A DNA stretch of 5,665 nucleotides, taken from the NCBI GenBank assembly GCA_030145945.1, contig JASLDK010000042.1, positions 1 through 5,665 of the forward strand. Direction: 5' to 3'. Each line of letters begins with the position of its first letter. The first letter of the stretch is position 1. The position numbers and the translations under genes were made by a program. The DNA is from Nocardioides sp. Its GTDB lineage: Bacteria > Actinomycetota > Actinomycetes > Propionibacteriales > Nocardioidaceae. The notes under the pieces were generated by a model, which worked only from the letters and a program-made list of their open reading frames with translations, was not told the origin of the DNA and did no database searches. Positions 1 to 5,055 of the stretch are shown here, in pieces.

Positions 1-512
1 ACCGCGAAGGCGCCGGAGTTGGCGGCCTTGCCGATCCGCGACCAGTTCCAGAGGTAGATCCGGCGATCGATGACGTGGAAGTAGTTGGGGCTGCGGATCG
101 GCCACGCGAGGAAGGCCAGCGAGAGGTACATGTCGATGACCATGAACTCGAAGAGGTAGATCGCGATCGGGATCCCGATCCACGTCATCGGCTCGTCGCT
201 GATCCAACCGCCGGGCTGCAGCCACACCAGACCGACGTACAACGCACCACAGCTCAACCGGTCGCACATCATGTCGACGACGGCGCCCATCCGGGTCTCG
301 CAGTCGCGCCAACGCGCCCACTCGCCGTCGATGCTGTCGCCGACCCAGTAGGTGACGAGGCCGACGATGATCAGGGTCAGGCTGTGGTCGTACGCCGCCC
401 ACACGGCGATGCCGAGGGTGATGATCGTGCGGACGAACGTGATGTTCGTGGCTCCGGTGAAGAGCCTCTCGGTCGCCGGGTCGGCGTAGATCCGGTCCGG
501 GGAGCCTGCCAT
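1..512 (-). CDS. CDP-alcohol phosphatidyltransferase family membrane protein (3' end cut by window)
   Basis: Members of this family transfer a phosphatidyl or related phospho-alcohol group from a CDP-alcohol to an acceptor alcohol in the membrane. The 170 visible residues hold a complete CDP-alcohol phosphatidyltransferase signature, D-x2-D-G-x2-A-R-x8-G-x3-D-x3-D: D59, D62, G63, A66, R67, G76, D80 and D84. These Asp residues bind the metal and CDP group in known members. Hydrophobic stretches near residues 22-40, 45-58, 86-98 and 110-136 suggest several membrane helices, the usual fold. The ATG at 512-510 is the first possible start, because an in-frame TAG lies at 524-522 and no start codon falls between. 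Its ribosome site is weak (an AGG about 8-10 nt upstream). It follows proA by 82 nt. The C-terminus lies beyond position 1, so the full length is unknown. The acceptor alcohol (glycerol phosphate, inositol phosphate or another) cannot be told from this fragment. The family is certain; the specific product is not. Confidence 0.9.
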   Translation of the reverse strand, partial: MAGSPDRIYADPATERLFTGATNITFVRTIITLGIAVWAAYDHSLTLIIVGLVTYWVGDSIDGEWARWRDCETRMGAVVDMMCDRLSCGALYVGLVWLQPGGWISDEPMTWIGIPIAIYLFEFMVIDMYLSLAFLAWPIRSPNYFHVIDRRIYLWNWSRIGKAANSGAFA

Positions 513-525
513 GGCCGCAACCTAT

Positions 526-569
526 CGCGGCGCACCACCGCGACCGGGCAACGGGTCGTGAACGCCGCG
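526..569. repeat. Inverted repeat between proA and the phosphatidyltransferase gene
   Basis: Perfect 7-bp arms CGCGGCG (526-532) and CGCCGCG (563-569) enclose a second 5-bp pair, CGACC (541-545) and GGTCG (554-558). The result is a two-part imperfect hairpin that fills most of the 82-nt gap 513-594. In the minus-strand transcript no U-run follows, so it is a poor intrinsic terminator. It could be a leader structure or a chance product of GC-rich DNA. I saw no convincing promoter in this gap. Confidence 0.35.
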
Positions 570-594
570 CGAAACCGCCGAGGCGAGCAGGACG

Positions 595-1845
595 TCAGCG
601 GATGTGACCGTCGCCGATCACGACGTACTTCGTCGAGGTCATCTCCGGGAGCCCCATCGGGCCGCGGGCGTGGAGCTTCTGGGTGCTGATCCCGATCTCG
701 GCGCCGAACCCGAACTCGCCGCCGTCGGTGAATCGCGTCGACGCGTTGACGAGCACCGCGGCCGAGTCGACCTCGGCGACGAACCGCCTCGACGCCGCAA
801 GGTCCTCGGTGACGATGGCGTCGGAGTGACCGCTCGACCAGGTCCGGATGTGCTCCAGCGCGGCGTCGAGGTCGGGTACGACGCGGGCGGCGATGTCGAG
901 CGAGAGGTATTCGACCGCCCAGTCGTCGGCAGTGGCCGCGACGACGCCGTCGTGGGCACCGAAAGCGTCGTCGCCGTGGATCGTGACGCCGTCGGCCTGC
1001 AGGGCGGCGATGACGCGCGGCAGGAAGGCGTCAGCGACGTCGGCGTGCACGAGCAGGGACTCGGCGGCGTTGCAGACGCTGGTGCGGTGGGTCTTGGCGT
1101 TGACCACGATCGCGAGCGCCTTGTCGAGGTCGGCTGCGCTGTCGACGTACACGTGACAGTTGCCGACGCCGGTCTCGATCACGGGCACGGTGGATTCGTT
1201 GACGACCGACTGGATCAGGCCCGCTCCCCCGCGCGGGATCAGGACGTCGACCAGGCCGCGAGCCCGCATCAGTGCCTTGACGCTGTCGTGCGAGTCGCCG
1301 GGGACCAGTTGGACGACGTCGGCGTCGAGGCCGGACGCGGCGATCGCGTCCCGCAGGACTGCGACGATCGCGGCGTTGCTCGACCGTGCGGACGAGCTGC
1401 CTCGCAGCAGCACCGCATTGCCGGACTTCAGGCAGATCCCCGCCGCGTCCGCGGTCACATTGGGCCGCGCCTCGTAGATCATGCCGATGACGCCGAACGG
1501 CACGCGGATCTGGCGCAGCTCCAGTCCGTTGGCGAGCACACTCCCCCGCACGACCTCTCCGACCGGGTCGGCCAGTCCGGCGACGTCCCGCAGCCCCTGC
1601 GCCATGCCCGCGAGCCGGTCGGCGGTCAGCCGGAGCCGGTCGATGATGTTGGGCGGCGTACCGTCGGCCTCCGCACGGGCGACGTCCTCGCCGTTGCCGG
1701 CCAGGATCTCCTCGGCCCGGTCCAGCAGTGCGTCGGCCATCGCCTGCAGCGTGGCGTCCTTTTGGGCACGGGTGGCGAGCGCCAGCGAACGGCTGGCGAC
1801 CCGGGCGCGCTCGGCGACCTCGCGGACCTGGACCTCGGCAGTCAT
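595..1845 (-). CDS. proA: Gamma-glutamyl phosphate reductase (glutamate-5-semialdehyde dehydrogenase)
   Basis: ProA is a cytoplasmic enzyme that reduces L-glutamyl 5-phosphate with NADPH to glutamate 5-semialdehyde, the second step of proline synthesis from glutamate. At 416 residues it has the usual length (E. coli ProA is 417). The catalytic cysteine is C258 in SVCNAAESLL, within an aldehyde-dehydrogenase fold. The N-terminal half carries conserved family blocks such as VPFGVIGMIYEARPNVT (115-131) and KSGNAVLLRGSS (140-151). The ProA signature around residues 325-344 (LDAALEHIRTWSSGHSDAI) is present, as is the C-terminal LHARGPMGL block (391-399). No residue looks damaged. The ATG at 1845-1843 fits family N-termini and no other start is close. 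Its only SD-like bases (GGAG) lie just 2 nt upstream, inside an inverted repeat. The partner gene proB is not next to it. Instead proA sits 19 nt after a secreted PLD-like gene, which suggests cotranscription or coupling. Product certain; regulation inferred. Confidence 0.98.
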   Translation of the reverse strand: MTAEVQVREVAERARVASRSLALATRAQKDATLQAMADALLDRAEEILAGNGEDVARAEADGTPPNIIDRLRLTADRLAGMAQGLRDVAGLADPVGEVVRGSVLANGLELRQIRVPFGVIGMIYEARPNVTADAAGICLKSGNAVLLRGSSSARSSNAAIVAVLRDAIAASGLDADVVQLVPGDSHDSVKALMRARGLVDVLIPRGGAGLIQSVVNESTVPVIETGVGNCHVYVDSAADLDKALAIVVNAKTHRTSVCNAAESLLVHADVADAFLPRVIAALQADGVTIHGDDAFGAHDGVVAATADDWAVEYLSLDIAARVVPDLDAALEHIRTWSSGHSDAIVTEDLAASRRFVAEVDSAAVLVNASTRFTDGGEFGFGAEIGISTQKLHARGPMGLPEMTSTKYVVIGDGHIR

Positions 1846-1864
1846 GACTCCAAGGATAGGAGTC
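1846..1864 (-). promoter_or_regulatory. Perfect hairpin filling the PLD-proA spacer and covering the proA SD
   Basis: Read on the minus strand, the 19 nt between the PLD stop codon (1867-1865) and the proA ATG (1845-1843) are GACTCC-TATCCTT-GGAGTC, a perfect 6-bp inverted repeat with a 7-nt loop and no base left over. The 3' arm contains GGAG, the only Shine-Dalgarno-like sequence for proA. Folded, it would hide that sequence. A ribosome finishing the PLD gene would melt it. No U-run follows, so it is not a standard terminator. The pairing is seen directly; the coupling role is inferred. Confidence 0.5.
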
Positions 1865-3112
1865 TCATGCGCAAGGGCCCCTGGTCGGCCGGATGCCGGG
1901 CTTGTGGGTGATCCGGGTGCTGGCGAACATCAGTCGCCACTGGGCGTCGTACGCCGCGACGACGGCGGGATCGTGCACCTCGAAGGTGACCTCGTCGCTG
2001 CTGCGCCCCGGTGGCGACCAGTTCTCCGAGCCGGTCCACACGACCTGGGTGCTGGCGCCACGGAAGGTGCCGTTGACGGTGACGTACTTGAGATGGGAAT
2101 AGCAGCGGGCCCCGAACACCATCTCGTCGCCGGCCGTCGACAGCTTCTGGCCCCAGTTCCAGTCGGCGATCCGGACCGGGATGCCGGCCCGCTGCAGGAT
2201 CCTGACCACCGGATCGCTGACCACCGATCCGACGACGGCGATGTCGCAGCCCGCGGCCTTCATGGAGGCGAGTTCGCGGGCGAGGGCCTCGCCGCGCCCG
2301 GCGTACCACGCATACATGTTCACCCGCACGACCGAGTGACCCTGCCCGTCGCCGAAACCGCCCTGTGCGACGCAGTCGACACGACGCAGCCGCTTCAGTT
2401 GCGGATCACCGGTCGCCGTCCTCGCGGACGCGGCCGTGGCCAGTTGCCGCTGGAAGTCGGCGCCGACGGTCTCGCTGTCGTATTCGAGATGGCGCGGCGT
2501 GGCGGTGCGGTCCCGCTTCAGCTGCTCGAACACGGTCGTCCAGGCACCGAAGAGCGCGTCGTCGCCGGTGATGGTGAGGGCGTCGTTCCACTGGCCGGCC
2601 GCCGCGCCGTACCCGAGATTGCTGGAGCTGCTGATCAGCACCGAGGTCGCCGCACCGGCCTGACTGAACGAATAGATCTTCATGTGCAGGTTGCCGACCG
2701 GGTTCGGGTTTCGGCAGGCGCTGCGGCAGATGTAGAGGAAGCTGTCCGCCTTGCGGTTGCCACCCAGGCGTGCCTGAAGGCCGCGGATGGTCTTCCCGAT
2801 GATGTTGTCGTTGACGACGATCTGGACGTGAACGCCTCGCGCGTGAGCCTTCAGCAGGAGGCGGGCCGTGTCCCGGCGATCGATGTTGTACGTCGCGATG
2901 CGGATCGTCGAACCGGCAGGAGCGTGCTTGATCGCCTGGTGCACCTGTTGCACGACGCGGGTGCGGGCCTTGAAGCCGCCCATCGGGTTGTTGAACACCA
3001 CGCCCGGCGTGGGCACCCAGGCGTCGCTCCCCTCGTCCGCGATCGCGGGCTTGGCCGCGGGACCGACGACGAGCGTGGCGACGAGCAGCGCGAGCGCGAC
3101 GGCGTACCTCAT
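1865..3112 (-). CDS. Secreted phospholipase D-like phosphodiesterase with altered HKD motifs
   Basis: PLD-superfamily enzymes cleave or transfer phosphodiester bonds in phospholipids or nucleic acids through paired catalytic histidines. This 415-residue protein begins with a Sec signal peptide (hydrophobic 4-19, likely cleavage after AIA at 23-25), so it should act outside the membrane. Two PLD repeats follow. The first has H143-M-K145 and downstream SSSSN165; the second has H340-L-K342 and GSEN364. The Asp expected seven residues after each His is S150 in the first motif and N347 in the second. Both His/Lys pairs and both downstream Asn are kept, as in the HKN motifs of Tdp1-type enzymes. 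Six cysteines (129, 133, 247, 289, 337, 414) could form disulfides. The ATG at 3112-3110 has no SD but sits 7 nt after a -10-like TACTAT, which suggests a leaderless mRNA. It follows a secreted EEP hydrolase gene and runs into proA. Fold and secretion are solid. Substrate is unknown: phospholipid, DNA, or no activity are all possible. Confidence 0.88.
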   Translation of the reverse strand: MRYAVALALLVATLVVGPAAKPAIADEGSDAWVPTPGVVFNNPMGGFKARTRVVQQVHQAIKHAPAGSTIRIATYNIDRRDTARLLLKAHARGVHVQIVVNDNIIGKTIRGLQARLGGNRKADSFLYICRSACRNPNPVGNLHMKIYSFSQAGAATSVLISSSSNLGYGAAAGQWNDALTITGDDALFGAWTTVFEQLKRDRTATPRHLEYDSETVGADFQRQLATAASARTATGDPQLKRLRRVDCVAQGGFGDGQGHSVVRVNMYAWYAGRGEALARELASMKAAGCDIAVVGSVVSDPVVRILQRAGIPVRIADWNWGQKLSTAGDEMVFGARCYSHLKYVTVNGTFRGASTQVVWTGSENWSPPGRSSDEVTFEVHDPAVVAAYDAQWRLMFASTRITHKPGIRPTRGPCA

Positions 3113-3147
3113 ATTAAGAATAGTATTCCAGTGTTGTTAATGCTCAT
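3109..3147 (-). CDS. Possible 12-codon leader ORF overlapping the PLD start
   Basis: A short ORF reads MSINNTGILFLI. Its TGA stop (3111-3109) overlaps the PLD ATG (3112-3110) in the classic ATGA arrangement. Four of its last five codons (ATA, CTA, TTA, ATA) are ones a high-GC actinomycete rarely uses, and TTA is the codon read by the bldA tRNA in Streptomyces. There is no clear SD upstream of its ATG. The AT-rich composition alone could produce such an ORF. It cannot be translated if PLD transcription starts at the PLD ATG, so it competes with the leaderless model. Confidence 0.18.
   Translation of the reverse strand: MSINNTGILFLI
3120..3125 (-). promoter_or_regulatory. Putative -10 box for a leaderless PLD transcript
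   Basis: On the minus strand TACTAT matches the actinobacterial TANNNT -10 pattern and ends 7 nt before the A of the PLD ATG. That is the spacing expected when transcription starts at the start codon. The PLD gene has no Shine-Dalgarno sequence, and the in-frame codons upstream reach a TAA without another start, which agrees with leaderless expression. The -35 region is weak: TTATGA, about 18 bp upstream, matches the consensus at three of six positions. Confidence 0.45.
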
Positions 3148-3155
3148 AACTGGAA
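3126..3155. repeat. 7-bp inverted repeat abutting the PLD -10 box (candidate operator)
   Basis: TTCCAGT (3126-3132) and ACTGGAA (3149-3155) are perfect inverted copies with a 16-bp AT-rich spacer and a 23-bp centre-to-centre distance, about two helical turns. One arm touches the putative -10 box and the repeat spans the -10/-35 interval, a natural place for a dimeric or tetrameric repressor. The surrounding 3111-3155 stretch is strikingly AT-rich compared with the rest of the window. No regulator gene lies nearby. The repeat is seen directly; operator function is inferred. Confidence 0.45.
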
Positions 3156-3174
3156 CGAGGCACCGAAATGACGA

Positions 3175-3205
3175 AGACGGCCGTCCCCCACGGGAACGAC
3201 CGTCT
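3175..3205 (-). terminator. Intrinsic-type terminator hairpin after the EEP hydrolase gene
   Basis: In the minus-strand transcript the arms GACGGTCGTTCCC (3204-3192) and GGGGACGGCCGTC (3188-3176) pair over 13 bp with two G-U wobbles around a 3-nt loop. One more A-T pair closes the base at 3175/3205. A moderately U-rich tail (TTCGTCATTT) follows. It lies about 45 nt after the EEP stop and before the PLD promoter region, as expected for a terminator separating the two genes. The interrupted U-tract is typical of high-GC genomes but lowers certainty. Confidence 0.65.
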
Positions 3206-3212
3206 CGGCGCC

Positions 3213-3251
3213 AGGTTCAGGCGTCGGGTTCAGGCGTCAGGTTCAGACGTC
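3213..3251. repeat. Three tandem 13-bp repeats directly after the EEP stop codon
   Basis: Plus-strand units are AGGTTCAGGCGTC (3213-3225), GGGTTCAGGCGTC (3226-3238) and AGGTTCAGACGTC (3239-3251), with one substitution each in units 2 and 3. The EEP stop codon (3252-3250) overlaps the end of unit 3. Because 13 is not a multiple of three and units carry TGA on the minus strand, the array has stops in all three frames. It is either a slippage product or a binding or RNA element. With the hairpin at 3175-3205 and the AT-rich island it accounts for most of the gap 3113-3249. Confidence 0.75.
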
Positions 3252-4170
3252 AGTTGACGGGAACCGAGGCCGGCACGTTCTTCTCCGGCTCGACCCAGAC
3301 GTTGCCGACCAGCATCGGGTGGTCGCTGATGCCGTTGTAGACCTTCTCGTAGTCACTGAACCTGGTGCCCGTCCAGGTCGCCATCATCCAGTCGGGACCG
3401 GCCTTCGGCGGAACGGGGCAAGGCTTCTTCTTGGTGCCGCCGAGGGAGACCAGGTCGGTCGCCTTCGCGACCCGCTTGCAGAACTCGACGCGCTCGTTCA
3501 TGTCACCCATGACCAGCACCGGCTTGCCCTTGGCGCCGAGGCGCTTGATCAGCTTGATCTCCTTGACCGTGGAGACGTCACGCTCGTGCTCGAGGCCACC
3601 CGGAGCGTTGTGGATCGCGACGACGTAGAGGATCCGTTTGGTCTTGCGCTCCTTCAGCTTGACCCACGGAATGGCGCGCTGCTTGCCCATCGAGGGACGG
3701 TAGATCGCGCCCTTGTCGAGCTCGTCGTAGTCGTCGGTCTTCCAGGCGAGCTGGATGGCGCCGCTGAAGTTGTCGAGCGTGCGACGGGGCCAGAACTTGA
3801 ACCGCGAGAGGCGCTTGCGCAGCACCTTCAGCTGCGACTGGTGGACCTCCTGGAACGCGACCACGTTGCGCGTCCGCTTCTGGACCTCGGTCGCCGCGCG
3901 GTTGGCGCGGGTGAGGCCCCCCGGGGCCATCGAGGCGGTGAGGATGTTGAAGGTCATGGCGCGAACCTCGAAACCACCGCCCTTCTGCGAAGCGGCGGCA
4001 GGCGTCGTCGGTGCGGCCGGGTCCGGGTCGCCGCCGGGTCGGACCGGGATCGCCGTCGCGCTGGGCGCGACCAGGGACAGTGCGAGGACGAGGGCCGTCA
4101 GCGCCGCGCTCAGCAGTACGCCGAGACGCGCGGCAGGTCGTTGCAGGTGCTTTCCAAGTGGTGCAAGCAT
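3250..4170 (-). CDS. Secreted endonuclease/exonuclease/phosphatase (EEP) family hydrolase
   Basis: EEP-fold enzymes are metal-dependent phosphodiesterases or phosphatases acting on DNA, RNA, sphingolipids, inositol phosphates or other phosphoesters. The 306-residue protein starts with a signal peptide: basic n-region to about R15, hydrophobic 17-35, likely cleavage after ATA at 38-40. A Pro/Ala/Gly-rich stretch (41-66) leads into the catalytic domain. The family's active-site residues appear in order: N75 (TFNIL), E108 (FQEV), H187-N188 (AIHN), D223 and N225 (GDMNE), D260 (GPDW) and D283-H284 (SDHP). Nothing needed for catalysis seems lost. The ATG at 4170-4168 is the first possible start, because an in-frame TAG lies at 4182-4180; AGGG 7 nt upstream is a fair SD. 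The gene lies between an L,D-transpeptidase and a PLD-like gene and ends in a 13-bp repeat array plus hairpin. Secreted nuclease is the simplest guess; phospholipase C-like or phosphatase activity is also possible. Fold high confidence, substrate unknown. Confidence 0.92.
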   Translation of the reverse strand: MLAPLGKHLQRPAARLGVLLSAALTALVLALSLVAPSATAIPVRPGGDPDPAAPTTPAAASQKGGGFEVRAMTFNILTASMAPGGLTRANRAATEVQKRTRNVVAFQEVHQSQLKVLRKRLSRFKFWPRRTLDNFSGAIQLAWKTDDYDELDKGAIYRPSMGKQRAIPWVKLKERKTKRILYVVAIHNAPGGLEHERDVSTVKEIKLIKRLGAKGKPVLVMGDMNERVEFCKRVAKATDLVSLGGTKKKPCPVPPKAGPDWMMATWTGTRFSDYEKVYNGISDHPMLVGNVWVEPEKNVPASVPVN

Positions 4171-4208
4171 TCGGGCACCCTAGGCAGACGCCCCCTGCGC
4201 CGGGCAAA

Positions 4209-4239
4209 TCGCGAGGTGCTATAAGCGGTCGGTCGCGAG
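4209..4239. repeat. Two TCGCGAG copies upstream of the EEP gene
   Basis: TCGCGAG occurs at 4209-4215 and 4233-4239, 24 bp apart start to start. Its TCGCGA core is self-complementary, so each copy reads the same on both strands apart from the last base. They bracket a possible -10 element. They may be paired protein-binding sites or chance in GC-rich DNA. Confidence 0.3.
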
Positions 4240-4248
4240 TGATGTCAG
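4218..4248 (-). promoter_or_regulatory. Possible weak promoter for the EEP gene
   Basis: In the 85-nt gap 4171-4255 the minus strand reads CTGACA (4248-4243, five of six matches to TTGACA), a 19-bp spacer, and TATAGC (4223-4218, four of six matches to TATAAT). This would give a leader of roughly 40 nt. The spacer is longer than the ideal 17 bp and the -10 lacks its final T, so this is only a candidate. I saw no terminator after the L,D-transpeptidase gene, so read-through into EEP is also possible. Confidence 0.3.
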
Positions 4249-4255
4249 CCGTGAT

Positions 4256-5047
4256 TCAGGCGGTGACGACGACCTTCGTTCCGGTCGGAGCGAAGTCCCA
4301 CAAAGCGATGGCGTCGGCACGATCCTGGCGAATGCAACCGTGCGAACGCGGGCTGCCGAGTTGGGCCCTCGTCTGGACCGGCTTGCCCTCATCGACCGGG
4401 ATCGTGTGGAAGCCGATGGCCGCTCCCCCGGTGCCGTAGGTGAAGCGCACGAAGTACTCCATCGTGCCCGAGTCGTCGATCCCGATCGCGTTGCGACTGC
4501 GGGAGAAGACGGAGTAGGTGCCGGGCTTGAGGTTGTCGGTGAGGCTGCCCGACACCAGGTAGGTCCGCTCGACGTGACCCCTGCTGTCGACCAGCCAGGC
4601 CCTCTGACGGCCCTGGCTGAAGACGATCCGGCGACCCGAGCCGGAGTCGGGCGGCAGGGTCCGGTCGGAGTTGGCGACCTTCTGCGCTGCCTTCTGTGCG
4701 GCGTCCGACGGAGGCTGCTCCACGGGGGTGACGGCGGCGGGGTCCGCGTCAGCCTGCGACTTGCTTGCAGACTGGCCGGCAGGATCGCCGGCGGCATCGG
4801 CGGCCTTCGCTGCGGTGGCGCTGGAGTCCTTCGGCGTGCTGGTCGCCTTGCCCGTGCTCAGATTCGCGCTCGCCTCGGCGGTGTCATCGGCCGTCGGTAG
4901 CAGACCGAGCCCGCCGGCGACGGCGACGACGGTGACGAACGCGGCGACCGCGACCGTCGCGATCCGGCCATATCGGGGCTTGGGCGCCGCCCGGTGCCGG
5001 CCGGCGGAGTTCGCGGTCGTCCTGGTCGAGTGGCGAGGCTGGCTCAC
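4256..5047 (-). CDS. Membrane-anchored L,D-transpeptidase (YkuD domain)
   Basis: L,D-transpeptidases cross-link peptidoglycan stems (3-3 links) or attach proteins to the wall, using a catalytic cysteine outside the membrane. The 263-residue protein has a basic cytoplasmic tail (1-28), one membrane helix or uncleaved signal anchor (29-50), a low-complexity Ala/Ser/Asp/Lys linker (51-135), and a C-terminal YkuD domain (about 138-263). The domain shows H214 in IGFHTIP and the hallmark SHGCIR at 235-240 with C238 as nucleophile. There is no Ig-like, LysM or other wall-binding domain, unlike mycobacterial LdtMt2. The start is GTG (5047-5045), 8 nt after the ParA stop. Its weak SD (TGAG) overlaps that stop codon, which suggests translational coupling. 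No terminator is evident downstream. Catalytic role near certain from motifs; the link with ParA is inferred from gene order only. Confidence 0.93.
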   Translation of the reverse strand: MSQPRHSTRTTANSAGRHRAAPKPRYGRIATVAVAAFVTVVAVAGGLGLLPTADDTAEASANLSTGKATSTPKDSSATAAKAADAAGDPAGQSASKSQADADPAAVTPVEQPPSDAAQKAAQKVANSDRTLPPDSGSGRRIVFSQGRQRAWLVDSRGHVERTYLVSGSLTDNLKPGTYSVFSRSRNAIGIDDSGTMEYFVRFTYGTGGAAIGFHTIPVDEGKPVQTRAQLGSPRSHGCIRQDRADAIALWDFAPTGTKVVVTA

Positions 5048-5055
5048 GAGGTCAC

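Noticed and set aside
604..1911. A 435-codon plus-strand frame antisense to proA
   Set aside because: Its composition (Asp/Val/Gly/Arg-rich) mirrors the codon bias of proA on the other strand, and no family motif is visible.
3175..3205. Hairpin as a bidirectional terminator
   Set aside because: There is no plus-strand gene converging on it, so only the minus-strand role after EEP is supported.
3213..3251. Tandem repeats as a CRISPR array
   Set aside because: The units are only 13 bp, directly adjacent with no spacers, and no cas genes are near.
1481..3340. A 619-codon plus-strand open frame across proA, the PLD gene and the gap between them
   Set aside because: It lies antisense to two well-supported genes, has no recognisable domain, is low in complexity (Arg/Ala/Ser/Asp-rich), and is a typical long shadow frame of GC-rich DNA.
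4219..4797. A 192-codon minus-strand frame overlapping the L,D-transpeptidase
   Set aside because: It is a frame-shifted reading of the YkuD gene, rich in Pro/Ser/Arg with no domain; the correct frame has SHGCIR.
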